Assembly: GCF_016863335.1 (NCBI RefSeq)
Contig: NZ_BOOR01000037.1
Location: 100,554 to 164,553, forward strand
DNA: 64,000 nucleotides
Direction of reading: 5' to 3'
From: Planotetraspora thailandica
GTDB taxonomy: Bacteria; Actinomycetota; Actinomycetes; Streptosporangiales; Streptosporangiaceae
Position 1 is the stretch's first letter, and the number at the start of each line of letters is the position of its first letter. The notes beneath the pieces were generated by a model. That model was not told the DNA's origin. It did not search any database and saw nothing but the letters and a program-made list of their open reading frames with translations. This document shows, piece after piece, positions 9,545-17,722 of this stretch. A program made the translations under genes and the position numbers.

Positions 9545-9967
9545 ATGGCAGCCGCCACCACACCGGTTAACCGGCCCGACACTCCTCAGCTCTTCCGCCT
9601 CAGCGTCGAGGTCGGCGACCTCGACCGGGCCATCGCCTTCTACAGCGAACTGTTCGGCATCGAAGGCCACCGGCAGGCCGGAGCCCGCTCCTACTTCGAC
9701 TGCGGGCCCGTCACCCTGTCAGTCATGGACGTCTCGGCCAATGGAACGCCGCACACCGCGGCAAAGGCCCTGTACTTCACCGTCGAGGACCTCGAAGCCG
9801 TCTTCGCCCGCGCCAAGGTCCTCGGCTGCCTGTCCACGGAACTCGTCCACGACCAGAGCGCCGGGGCCATCGTCGTCCGTCCGTGGGGCGAGCGGTCGTT
9901 CTACGCCGATGATCCCTGGGGCAACCCGCTGTGCTTCGTCGAGCGCGGCACCGTATACGCGGGCTGA
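9545..9967 (+). CDS. VOC/glyoxalase-fold protein
   Basis: 140 residues. The ATG at 9545 follows the ArsR stop (9541-9543) directly. It has one vicinal-oxygen-chelate unit pair: RLSVEVGDLDRAIAFYSELFG at the start, split by YFTVEDLEAVFARAKVLG, and ending DDPWGNPLCFVE. The late Glu in CFVER is a usual metal ligand. Family members are glyoxalases, dioxygenases or antibiotic-binding resistance proteins. The function here is unknown, and the ArsR operator suggests it is induced by a small toxic molecule. Confidence 0.85.
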   Translation: MAAATTPVNRPDTPQLFRLSVEVGDLDRAIAFYSELFGIEGHRQAGARSYFDCGPVTLSVMDVSANGTPHTAAKALYFTVEDLEAVFARAKVLGCLSTELVHDQSAGAIVVRPWGERSFYADDPWGNPLCFVERGTVYAG

Positions 9968-10278
9968 CTTCCACGGCCATCTCTTTCGAGCGTCCGCCCA
10001 TGGGTAGTGACACGTCGAGACGGATGGCACGGCGGCCGCTTACGAATCTTCTCCGTCGTTGTGCCAGGTGACGCCGGACCAACGCTCTCCTGTGGCCCCC
10101 TCCCGTGCCTTTTCATGAACTGGCGCAATCATGGCGGGAAGCTCCTTCGACACCGCTGTCGGGGTGCGCGCACCAACGCCGGCGGCGCCATGGCGTTGTT
10201 CTTTTGCCCGATGAGGGGAATCCCGGAGCACAACGGATCGTTACTCACCGTAGTCATCGGTAGCCGAGCGCAACGTAG
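9968..10278. other. Intergenic stretch, no clear gene
   Basis: A minus-strand frame (10040-10231) ends in ERWSGVTWHNDGEDS and looks faintly gene-like. It lacks a start signal and family motifs, so I do not call it. I see no terminator or repeat. Confidence 0.35.
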
Positions 10279-10284
10279 GTGTGT

Positions 10285-11439
10285 ATGAGTAGCAGCACTG
10301 CGCCAGACAGGATCCCGACACGCCCACCAGCACTCCCCCGCTACGTTGTGTGGCGCCGTTGGGTCGGTTGGCTGGCTCTCATTGCGATCGCGTACGTGAT
10401 CGGCGAGTCCGCGGAAGCGGTTCTGCCGGCAGCGCATCTGCTCGCTCCACTGGTAGCGGGGCTGGCCCTGGCCGCGACGGGACTGACTGCGGATCAGGTA
10501 CCGGCTCGCCTCAATCGCACCTGCCAGGCCGGGCTAGGGGTGCTGATCGGCAGCTACCTCAACCCGAACACGTTGGCGCACGCCTCCGGCGCCGTGCTTC
10601 CGCTGACCGTCGTCACCGCGGCGACGATCGGGCTCTGTCTCCTCGCAGCCGCCGGCATGGCGCGCACCGGCCGCATCGATCGGGCCAGCGCGACCTTGGG
10701 CATGGTCGCCGGCGGTTCGGCCGCGGTGATCTCCACCGCTCAAGAGCACAACGCCGACTCGCGTACCGTCGCCTTCCTGCAGTGCCTGCGCGTCGCACTG
10801 GTGGCCGCCACCGCGCCCCTCGTGGTCCACTGGCTGATCAGCCCACAGCCGACCGCCCCCGGTACGGCCACGCCGTACACGGCTGGGGGCTGGCGCCTGG
10901 TCACCGGCGACCATCAGGGGATCGGGCTGCTTCTCCTGGCGGGTGTCGCCTTCGCGGGGATCCTCATCGGCCGCGCCGTCCGGCTGCCCAGTCCCGCGCT
11001 GCTCGGGCCGATGCTCATAACCGCCGCCGTCACCGCCGGCGGTTTCTCCGAGGAGTTCGCCCCCACCGGTCTGCTCCGCGCGTTCCTGTTCACCATCGTC
11101 GGCCTTGACATCGGCCTGCGCTTCACCCGCCCCGCCATGGCGCACATACGCCGACTACTGCCTCTCGCCCTTTGCTGCACCGTGGCGATCAGCGTCGCGT
11201 GTGCCGGCCTGGCCTGGGTGTTGTCCGCCACGGTGCGGATCCCCCTGGCCGACGCCTACCTCGCCACCACCCCCGGCGGCATCAACGCCGTCTTGGCCAC
11301 GGCCGTCGCCACCCACGCCGACGTCTCCCTCATCTCCAGCGTGCAGAGCGTGCGGCTGTTCATCATGGTCCTGCTGGCGCCTTTGATCATTCGACTCTTC
11401 ACTCCGCGGGCGGTCAGTCCCGGCAACGCGCAGACGTGA
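10285..11439 (+). CDS. AbrB-family (COG3180) membrane protein
   Basis: 384 residues and about ten to eleven transmembrane segments arranged as two similar halves. Each half has a Gly/Pro-rich loop: MVAGGSAAVISTAQEHNAD in the first and TTPGGINAVLATAVATHADV in the second. This is the signature of the AbrB 'putative ammonia monooxygenase' membrane family, whose biochemical role is not established (regulator or transporter). A GTG two codons upstream (10279) is an alternative start. Monocistronic; it converges on uppP. Confidence 0.85.
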   Translation: MSSSTAPDRIPTRPPALPRYVVWRRWVGWLALIAIAYVIGESAEAVLPAAHLLAPLVAGLALAATGLTADQVPARLNRTCQAGLGVLIGSYLNPNTLAHASGAVLPLTVVTAATIGLCLLAAAGMARTGRIDRASATLGMVAGGSAAVISTAQEHNADSRTVAFLQCLRVALVAATAPLVVHWLISPQPTAPGTATPYTAGGWRLVTGDHQGIGLLLLAGVAFAGILIGRAVRLPSPALLGPMLITAAVTAGGFSEEFAPTGLLRAFLFTIVGLDIGLRFTRPAMAHIRRLLPLALCCTVAISVACAGLAWVLSATVRIPLADAYLATTPGGINAVLATAVATHADVSLISSVQSVRLFIMVLLAPLIIRLFTPRAVSPGNAQT

Positions 11440-11464
11440 GCAGACCCGTCTCAGGACATCGGCG

Positions 11465-12406
11465 CTAGCGGGTGGCCAACCAGGCGAAACTCGCCACTCC
11501 GGCGGCGGCGCAGTACACCGCGAACGGGATCAGCGTTCGTGTCTGGAAATACCTGGTGAGGAACCTCACGGCGAGGTAGGCGCAGACGAACGACGCGGCA
11601 CTTCCCGCGAGGACCTGCCCGTGGATTCCGTCACCGAGCGGGCCGAACAGGTCGGGCAGTTTCAGCACCCCGGCGGCGAGGATGACCGGTGTGGCGAGGA
11701 GGAAGGAGAACCGGGCGGCGTCGTCGTGGTCGAGTCCGCGGAACAGCCCGGCTGCCATGGTGGCGCCGGATCGGCTGATGCCGGGCAGCAGTGCGAGGAC
11801 CTGCGCGGTGCCGATGAGCGTGGTGTCGCGCCAGGACCGCGCGGCGAGACGTCGATCGCTGCCCGTGGCGCCCTGGTCTCCGCTCCCGAGCGTCGCGCCA
11901 CCGGCACCGGGCATGTCGGGTGTCGTCGCGGGCCGAATGGCGAGTGCTCGCCGGCGCAGCCGTTCCGCGCCGTACAGGATCACACCGTTGAGGGCCAGGA
12001 AGACCGCCGCAGGCATTGGGCGGCCGAGGACGGTCCTGAAGGTGTGTTCCAGAAGCAGGCCCGTGACCCCTACGGGGATCGTCGCAATGATGATCATCCA
12101 GGCCAGGCGTTCGTCGGCTGTGGCGATGCGCCTGTGGCGAATCGACGTCACGAAGCCGGTGATGATCCGAAGCCAATCACGCCAGAAGAACAGCATGAGC
12201 GCGAGCGCGGTCGCGACGTGCAGTCCCACGATGAAGGCGAGGTAGGGCGACTCGGGCGTGGAGACGTTGAGGTCGTCGGCCCAGCTCCCGCCCACCAGCG
12301 CGGGGAGCAGCACGCTGTGCCCCAGGCTGGAGACGGGGAAGAGTTCGGTGACGCCCTGGAGGGCGCCGACGACGAGGGCTTCCGCGTAGGAAAGATGCCC
12401 GCTCAT
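11465..12406 (-). CDS. uppP: Undecaprenyl-diphosphatase (UppP/BacA family)
   Basis: 313 residues, polytopic. Two catalytic signatures are present: LQGVTELFPVSSLGH near residue 17 (the E-x-x-x-F-P-V-S-S motif) and PGISRSGAT near residue 210. The enzyme dephosphorylates undecaprenyl diphosphate at the membrane to recycle the lipid carrier of peptidoglycan synthesis, and extra copies give bacitracin tolerance. Its start overlaps the DedA stop by four bases (ATGA), so the two are co-translated. Their promoter faces the BlaI-type operators at 13231-13270. A central Ala/Gly-rich linker (about residues 165-190) lengthens it relative to the usual 270. Confidence 0.92.
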   Translation of the reverse strand: MSGHLSYAEALVVGALQGVTELFPVSSLGHSVLLPALVGGSWADDLNVSTPESPYLAFIVGLHVATALALMLFFWRDWLRIITGFVTSIRHRRIATADERLAWMIIIATIPVGVTGLLLEHTFRTVLGRPMPAAVFLALNGVILYGAERLRRRALAIRPATTPDMPGAGGATLGSGDQGATGSDRRLAARSWRDTTLIGTAQVLALLPGISRSGATMAAGLFRGLDHDDAARFSFLLATPVILAAGVLKLPDLFGPLGDGIHGQVLAGSAASFVCAYLAVRFLTRYFQTRTLIPFAVYCAAAGVASFAWLATR

Positions 12407-13125
12407 CGACGCCCTCCGTTGATGACGCCGGACTCGGTCTCTTCGGCGGTGCGGCCGCCTCGCCGGTGTCGCAGCACTTCGATGAACAGCGGCGTGAGTG
12501 AGACGAGCACGATCAAGGCGATGACGGGGAGAAGGTACCTGTCGATGTTCTGCGCGCCCACGGCGTCACGGAGCGTGCCGGCGGCCAGGTAGCCGGCGAG
12601 AAGAACGGCGTCGGTCCACAGCAGCCCGCCGACGATGTTCCACCGGAGAAATCGCCCGAACGGCATCTGAAGGACACCGGCGACAGGATTGAGAAGCGTC
12701 CGCACGACGGGGACGAAACGGGCCAGCACCACCGCCTTGGCCGGGCCGTACCGGTCGAAGTAGGTCTCGGCCCGGGCCACGTGGGCTGATTTGAACAGGC
12801 GCGAATCCGGCCTGGCGAACAACCGGCGGCCGAATCGTGCGCCGAGATGATGGCCGAGCTGAGCGCCGATGATGGCGGACAGGGGCGCGACCAGCAGCAA
12901 CAGCGGCAGGCTGAGTCGCACGCCGACGATGTCCCGCGCCACCGGGGAGGCGGCGATCCCGGCGAGGAACAGCAACGAGTCGCCCGGCAGGAAGAAGCCG
13001 ACAAGCAGACCGGTCTCGGCGAACAACGTCGCCGCCACGCCCGCCACACCGAAAGCCTGCAGCAGAGAGGTCGGATCGAGGAGGTTGACGGCGGCACTGA
13101 GCGCCGCGGGCGTGGCCGTGCTCAC
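12403..13125 (-). CDS. DedA-family membrane protein
   Basis: About 240 residues from a GTG at 13125. Another GTG at 13158 is equally possible and neither has a strong ribosome-binding site. DedA signatures include ETGLLVGFFLPGDSLLFLAG and the re-entrant RFVPVVRTLLNPVAGVLQM with the conserved Arg and Pro, then NIVGGLLWTD. DedA/DTT proteins are membrane lipid scramblases or flippases, and some members move undecaprenyl phosphate. Pairing with UppP by a four-base overlap makes a lipid-carrier recycling unit plausible. The promoter is divergent from blaI. Confidence 0.88.
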   Translation of the reverse strand: MSTATPAALSAAVNLLDPTSLLQAFGVAGVAATLFAETGLLVGFFLPGDSLLFLAGIAASPVARDIVGVRLSLPLLLLVAPLSAIIGAQLGHHLGARFGRRLFARPDSRLFKSAHVARAETYFDRYGPAKAVVLARFVPVVRTLLNPVAGVLQMPFGRFLRWNIVGGLLWTDAVLLAGYLAAGTLRDAVGAQNIDRYLLPVIALIVLVSLTPLFIEVLRHRRGGRTAEETESGVINGGRR

Positions 13126-13230
13126 GCGGACCGCACCGCTGTGGCACGGAAACGACACTGTCCGAGGGGAAGGTACACCGGGGTCTCCCTACGCACAAAC
13201 GGCTGTTTTTCCAGCTGAGTACGGCATGAC

Positions 13231-13270
13231 ACTACACGATGTAGTAAGTACGTTCCTACACGATGTAGGA
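13231..13270. promoter_or_regulatory. Tandem BlaI/MecI-type operators
   Basis: Two palindromes of the BlaI family type (TACA-n3-TGTA core). ACTACA-CGA-TGTAGT lies at 13231-13245 and TCCTACA-CGA-TGTAGGA at 13254-13270. Their centres are 24 bp apart. They lie between the divergent DedA-uppP and blaI-M56 units, so a dimeric repressor could close both promoters. Confidence 0.85.
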
Positions 13271-13336
13271 GCAGCGGATGCCCGAGCGCTCGTGCGCCCA
13301 CGGCGGGTACGGTGAACACCGACGAATCGAGGTGAG

Positions 13337-13714
13337 ATGGCACGCAGGGACGCGGCCCGGCCAAGACGTTCAGCGGGCCAGCTGGAAGGCGAGATTCTCA
13401 GTGCCCTGTGGGCGGCCGACGGGCCCATGACCGCGATCGAGGTCCAGGCGGCCGTCGGCGACGATCTGGCTTACAACACGGTGCACACGATTCTCACGCG
13501 GCTTCACTGCAAGGGGCAGGTACACCGGCTGGGCCCCGCGGGCCGCTCGACATACAAGCCGGCGAAGGGGGCCGCGGAGGTGGCGGCCGAGCAGATGAGG
13601 GCTGTTCTCGACACCGGCGCCGACCGCGGCGAGATCCTCATGCGCTTCGTCTCCACGCTCGGCGCCGCAGAAGAAGCCGCCCTTCGCGCCGCGCTGGATG
13701 CGGAAGGCTCGTAG
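13337..13714 (+). CDS. BlaI/MecI/CopY-family repressor
   Basis: 125 residues, ATG with GAGGTGAG upstream. The winged helix covers residues 10-85: LEGEILSALWAADGPMTAIE, then LAYNTVHTILTRLHCKGQVHR (recognition helix), and GRSTYKPA in the wing. The C-terminal dimerisation helix region is where BlaI proteins are cleaved. In known systems the paired M56 protease inactivates BlaI after an antibiotic signal. The stop overlaps the M56 start by one base (TAGTG). Tandem operators upstream indicate autoregulation. Confidence 0.9.
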   Translation: MARRDAARPRRSAGQLEGEILSALWAADGPMTAIEVQAAVGDDLAYNTVHTILTRLHCKGQVHRLGPAGRSTYKPAKGAAEVAAEQMRAVLDTGADRGEILMRFVSTLGAAEEAALRAALDAEGS

Positions 13715-14601
13715 TGACCGTCTCTGTCTACCTGCCCCTGCTGGTCAGCGTCGTACTGGCGGTGTCCGTCCGGCCGCTCGCGAAGGCACTGCCGCCTCGG
13801 CTCGGCCTGTGGGTGTTGACGGCGGCCGCGGTGATCGCAGGGGTGGGAACCGTCTGGACCTCTCTTCTGCTCGGGTCACTGCTCGTCGACGACATTCCGG
13901 CGTTCGACGCCGCCGAGCGGTTGGTGCCTGTCGACGACATGATGTCGCTGGGCGCCGCGGCGTTCCTCGGCACGGGCGCGGTGCGCTCGTGCCTGGCCGT
14001 GCGCCGCCTGCTCCACACCCGGCGGCGCCTGCGACGGCTCAATGCGATGCCAGGCGGAGAGCTGCTCGTGGTGGCCGATCCGAGACCGGACGCCTTCGCC
14101 GTTCCCGGATCGCGCGCCGGCGGCGGACGCGTGGTCGTCACCCAGGGCATGCTTCGCGCGCTCGACGCCGGACAGCGGCGGGCGCTGATCGCCCATGAAC
14201 GGACGCACCTGCGGGCGCGCCATTCGATCGCATTGTCACTGGCGGAGCTCGCCGCGGCGATGAACCCCCTGTTGGTTCCCGTACGGCGAGCCGTCGGGTT
14301 CCTGAGCGAGCGGGACGCGGACGAAGGCGCCGTTGCCGTGGCGGGCAGCCGCCGCCTCGTCGCCGAAGCCCTGGCCGCCGCGGCCCGGGCCAGATCCGCC
14401 TCTGCCGCCGCCTCTCCCCTGGCACCCGGCTTCCACCAGTTCGGTGTGGTCGACCGGGTCTCCGCCCTCCTCGCTCCTGAACCCGTCACTCGCCTTCGGC
14501 ACGTGTGGATTGTCGGAGCGATGACCCTGCTGGCGGTGGGGGCGGCTTTCGACGCCACGCGTGACTTCGCGTGGATCGTGCAGATCCTGCTGAGGCACTG
14601 A
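13714..14601 (+). CDS. M56-family (BlaR1-like) membrane metallopeptidase without sensor domain
   Basis: 295 residues from the GTG overlapping the blaI stop. Transmembrane segments lie at about 4-20, 32-55 and 78-98, then a cytoplasmic zinc protease domain with HERTH at 161-165 (HExxH) and a downstream SERDADEGAV helix carrying the third ligand Glu. A last transmembrane segment is at about 268-285. The extracellular penicillin-binding sensor of BlaR1 is absent, as in many actinobacterial M56 proteins, so the signal it senses is unknown. Its likely substrate is the adjacent BlaI (family knowledge, not shown here). Confidence 0.87.
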   Translation: MTVSVYLPLLVSVVLAVSVRPLAKALPPRLGLWVLTAAAVIAGVGTVWTSLLLGSLLVDDIPAFDAAERLVPVDDMMSLGAAAFLGTGAVRSCLAVRRLLHTRRRLRRLNAMPGGELLVVADPRPDAFAVPGSRAGGGRVVVTQGMLRALDAGQRRALIAHERTHLRARHSIALSLAELAAAMNPLLVPVRRAVGFLSERDADEGAVAVAGSRRLVAEALAAAARARSASAAASPLAPGFHQFGVVDRVSALLAPEPVTRLRHVWIVGAMTLLAVGAAFDATRDFAWIVQILLRH

Positions 14602-14667
14602 CTCCATCGATTCCAGGGGCCGCCGGCCAGGACTGCGACCACGAGCAGCCGTCATCGGCTTGGTCAC

Positions 14668-15981
14668 TCACGTCGCAGGCAGGCGCAACTCGATCAGACC
14701 GCCGCGTGAGACCTTGGCGGTCAGGCTCCCACCCGCCGCGTCGGCGAGTCGACGCGCGAGGGCCAGCCCCAGGCCGGCGCCCTCTCCCAGGCCGGCGGCG
14801 GCTCCTTGGACTCCCGGCATGAAGACGGTCTCGACCTCCTCGGGGGTGAATCCGGGACCGTCGTCGGCGACGGAGAACACCACGTCGTTCCCCTCGCGGG
14901 ATATCCCCACCACGATCGTCGCGCGGCCGTACCGCACGGCGTTGTCGAGCAGGGGGTGGAGTATGCGCAGCACGACGTCCTGATCGCATGCGACGACCTC
15001 ATGCGTCGAGGCTGCGGGATCCAGCCGCACGTCCTTGCCGCGGCCGCTGTAGGAGGCCAGCACCGTGTTCGCCGCGTCGAATGCCTTGCACGTGCCGGTG
15101 GAGGGATCGATGCTCTGCTGAGCCAGCCCGATCAGTGTGTCGACCGTGTCGGCCAGCCGGTCGGTTCCCACGAGGACCTGCCGGAGCGCGGTCCGCAACT
15201 GCTCGGGCGGGCGATTCTGCCGGAGCGCGATCTCGGTCTCCAGCCGCAGCTGCGTGAGCGGGGTCCGCAGCTCGTGCGCGATCTCGGCGGTAACCCGCTT
15301 CTCGTGGCGAAGCGCCGCGGACAGCCGGGCCAGGAGCGTGTCGAGAGTCGCGGCCAAGCCGGTCAGCTCGTCGCGTGGAGGTCCCAGTCCGAATCTCCCG
15401 TCGAGATCGTGCTCTGACCATGTGGCGGCCTGGGCGGTCATCTGCCCCACGGGCCGCAGCGCATGCACCACGGTGCGGCGGATGAAGAACGCGCCGGTGG
15501 CGAGGATCAGAACGTCGAGGATCAGGGCGCCGGCCAGTGTGGTGCGTGCGGCGTCCTCGTACGGAATCAGCGACAGGGCTGCGACCACCGTCGCCTTCGG
15601 CGCGCCGGCGTCTCGCAGGCGAAGGGCCAGCATCCGCGTGTCGTCGTGCACGTCACGGGGGATGGTCTGCGGAGATGCGCTGACCGCACGGGCGGCGCCG
15701 TCGAGCCGGCTGAATCTGGAGGGGCTGCTGATCAGGGTCCCGCGGCCGTCGAACACCCACACGCCGCTGTCGAGCGCCTCGTCGTAGGGCGTGTCCGTGA
15801 GTGTCAGGTGCCCCTGCCGGATCGTGACGTTCGCCGCCGCGGCCTCCGCCCGCGCCCGCAGCACGGCGTTCGCGTCTTGCTCAAGCCGCCACGACAACAC
15901 AGCGGAGAACCCGATGGTCAGCGCCCCGAGGGTCGCCGCGAGCGTGGCCGTCGAAGTGATGACGAGCTTGTTGCGGATCAC
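14668..15981 (-). CDS. Sensor histidine kinase (HAMP, HisKA)
   Basis: 437 residues. Transmembrane helices at about 9-30 and 149-168 bracket a 118-residue extracellular domain. HAMP is at about 168-222. The phosphoacceptor His236 lies in TAEIAHELRTPLTQ. The ATPase domain has N box LLDNAVRYG, G1 VADDGPGF and G2 GEGAGLGLALARR. It phosphorylates the response regulator encoded just upstream (four-base overlap). The extracytoplasmic ligand is not known. Confidence 0.9.
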   Translation of the reverse strand: MIRNKLVITSTATLAATLGALTIGFSAVLSWRLEQDANAVLRARAEAAAANVTIRQGHLTLTDTPYDEALDSGVWVFDGRGTLISSPSRFSRLDGAARAVSASPQTIPRDVHDDTRMLALRLRDAGAPKATVVAALSLIPYEDAARTTLAGALILDVLILATGAFFIRRTVVHALRPVGQMTAQAATWSEHDLDGRFGLGPPRDELTGLAATLDTLLARLSAALRHEKRVTAEIAHELRTPLTQLRLETEIALRQNRPPEQLRTALRQVLVGTDRLADTVDTLIGLAQQSIDPSTGTCKAFDAANTVLASYSGRGKDVRLDPAASTHEVVACDQDVVLRILHPLLDNAVRYGRATIVVGISREGNDVVFSVADDGPGFTPEEVETVFMPGVQGAAAGLGEGAGLGLALARRLADAAGGSLTAKVSRGGLIELRLPAT

Positions 15982-16643
15982 GAGATCGAATAGCCGACGC
16001 CGCGAATGGTGGTGACCACCCCTGCCCGTCCTATCTCGGCGAGCTTACGGCGCAGCCGCAAGATGTAGGCGTCCAGCGTGTTGTCGTACACCATGGCACC
16101 GGGTGGCCAGGCCGCGTTGATGAGCGCCTGGCGGCGGACGACCTCGCCGCGACGCGCCAGCAGGAGCGCGAGAACGCGGAACTCGGTCGGGGTGAGAGCG
16201 GCGGCCCGATCTCCGTCCCGGAGCGTGTGCGAGGCCGGGTCGAGGTGCAGTCCCGGCGGCACGGGACGCCGGGGGCCGCTTCGGCGGATCAATGCGAGCA
16301 GCCTGACGACAAGCTCATCGAAGTGGAAGGGCTTGGGGAGATAGTCGTCCGCGCCGGAGCGGAATCCCGACACACGGTCCGTGATGCCGCCACGCGCGGT
16401 GAGGAAGAGCACCGGCGTCTCCACCCCGCGCGCCCGCAGGGCCAGGCACAGGTCGCGGCCGTCCACGTCGGGAAGGCCGATGTCCACGATGAACACCTCC
16501 GGCGCCACAGCGTCGATCTGGCGGAGCAGGTCCGAGCCGGTGGAGACGCAGACGGGGACCTCGAACCCCTCTTCTCGCAGACCGCGGCTGAGCACCCGAC
16601 GCAGCGCGGAGTCGTCCTCGACGATGGCGACGGTGGAGGTCAT
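15978..16643 (-). CDS. OmpR-family response regulator
   Basis: 221 residues. The receiver domain has acidic pocket ED-D at 9-11, phosphoacceptor Asp54 (FIVDIGLPDVDG) and switch residues T/K (LTARGG, PKPF). The C-terminal winged helix is of OmpR type (LTPTEFRVLALLLARRGEVV, ending TIRGVGYSIS). The start is 14-25 bases from a BlaI-type palindrome (16658-16670), so this two-component operon probably belongs to the BlaI regulon. Confidence 0.9.
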   Translation of the reverse strand: MTSTVAIVEDDSALRRVLSRGLREEGFEVPVCVSTGSDLLRQIDAVAPEVFIVDIGLPDVDGRDLCLALRARGVETPVLFLTARGGITDRVSGFRSGADDYLPKPFHFDELVVRLLALIRRSGPRRPVPPGLHLDPASHTLRDGDRAAALTPTEFRVLALLLARRGEVVRRQALINAAWPPGAMVYDNTLDAYILRLRRKLAEIGRAGVVTTIRGVGYSIS

Positions 16644-16657
16644 GGGACCAGATCTCC

Positions 16658-16670
16658 CTACACGTTGTAG
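16658..16670. promoter_or_regulatory. Third BlaI-type operator
   Basis: CTACA-CGT-TGTAG, a perfect 13-bp palindrome with the same TACA-n3-TGTA core as the sites at 13231-13270. It lies 15 bases upstream of the response regulator start and about 120 bases upstream of the divergent COG4705 gene. Confidence 0.75.
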
Positions 16671-16790
16671 TAGGTCGGGGTCGCCAGACTATGCGACGGC
16701 TCACGAGGGTCGCCAGGGAGCGTCGCCGCACGTGAGACCGGCCGCCACGCAGTCAGGTCAAGTTCAGGTGCGGGGTGCCAGCCTGGGCCG

Positions 16791-17657
16791 ATGATGACTC
16801 CTGAATCGAGAACGGCCGCATGGGCCGCCAGGCGGGCTCTCAACAAGGTGCCCGCGGTCACGGTCTATTTCTGGATCATCAAGATCCTCTGCACGACCGT
16901 GGGAGAGACCGCCGCCGACTTCCTCAGTTCCACGCTGAACTTCGGGCTGACCAACACCACATACGTCATGGCCGTCCTGCTGGCCGTCTTCCTCTTCTTC
17001 CAGTTCCGCGCCAGGGCGTACACGCCATGGCTCTACTGGGTCACCGTGGCGCTGATCAGCGTTGTGGGCACGCTGATCACCGACAATCTGACCGACGGCC
17101 TCGGGGTTTCACTGGTGGTCACCACGGTCGTCTTCGGGATCGCGTTGATCGTGACCTTCGCCACCTGGTACGCCGCCGAGCGGACGTTGTCCATCCACTC
17201 CATCTCCACCACCCGGCGGGAAGGCTTCTACTGGTTGACCATCCTGTTCACCTTCGCGCTGGGGACCGCGTCGGGTGACCTCGTCGCCGAGCGCCTGAAC
17301 CTGGGCTATTTCCCGTCCGCGGCGATGTTCGCCGCTGTGATCGGGCTCATCGCCCTCGCCCACGGGATGGTCAAGGTCAACGCCGTGCTGACCTTCTGGC
17401 TCGCCTACATTCTCACCCGGCCGCTGGGGGCGTCACTCGGCGACTACCTGTCGCAGCCGCGTGAGGAAGGCGGCCTGGGCCTGGGAACCGTCGTCACCAG
17501 TGTGCTCTTCCTGATCGCCATTCTCGGCTTCGTGGTCTACCTGACCGTCAGCAAGCGCGATCAGGACGTCCGCGTCGCAGCGCCCTCCGCGCACACCCGG
17601 CCCTCGTCCTCCGGCCGCGCACGCCGGGCGGCCGGAAGCCGGTACGACAGGAGGTGA
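16791..17657 (+). CDS. COG4705-type multipass membrane protein (second copy)
   Basis: 288 residues, about eight membrane helices. It has the same four-unit plan as the protein at 1627-2502: YFW...TTVGETAAD, LYW...SVVGTLITD, FYW...ALGTASGD and TFW...PLGASLGD. The basic tail after about residue 255 is cytoplasmic-like. Function is unknown. The repeated acidic positions inside the membrane suggest a transport path (inference). It heads a run with a 20-codon mini-ORF, a DMT protein and a glycosyltransferase, divergent from the two-component system across a BlaI-type site. Confidence 0.8.
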   Translation: MMTPESRTAAWAARRALNKVPAVTVYFWIIKILCTTVGETAADFLSSTLNFGLTNTTYVMAVLLAVFLFFQFRARAYTPWLYWVTVALISVVGTLITDNLTDGLGVSLVVTTVVFGIALIVTFATWYAAERTLSIHSISTTRREGFYWLTILFTFALGTASGDLVAERLNLGYFPSAAMFAAVIGLIALAHGMVKVNAVLTFWLAYILTRPLGASLGDYLSQPREEGGLGLGTVVTSVLFLIAILGFVVYLTVSKRDQDVRVAAPSAHTRPSSSGRARRAAGSRYDRR

Positions 17658-17659
17658 CG

Positions 17660-17722
17660 GTGCAGCGTATTCGGAGCCGGCTGCGCGGCCGCGACCGGAC
17701 CACCAGGCAGCGACCTGCATGA
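17660..17722 (+). CDS. 20-residue Arg-rich coupling mini-ORF (putative)
   Basis: A GTG at 17660 follows an AGGAGGTGAC Shine-Dalgarno that overlaps the stop codon of the COG4705 gene. The frame encodes 20 residues with eight Arg and ends at TGA 17720-17722, overlapping the ATG of the DMT gene (ATGA). It fills the whole 61-base gap. It may be a translational-coupling leader rather than a functional peptide. Confidence 0.45.
   Translation: MQRIRSRLRGRDRTTRQRPA

Noticed and set aside
10534..11145. 203-residue Gly/Asp-rich minus frame inside the AbrB-family gene
   Set aside because: Low-complexity antisense shadow with no start signal; the plus strand has a clear membrane protein.
11621..12592. 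323-residue plus-strand frame opposite uppP and dedA
   Set aside because: Charged low-complexity translation, antisense to two recognisable membrane proteins.
13231..13270. Possible CRISPR-like repeats (two similar 15-17 bp units)
   Set aside because: Only two short palindromic units at an operator position with a BlaI gene next to them; no array or cas genes.
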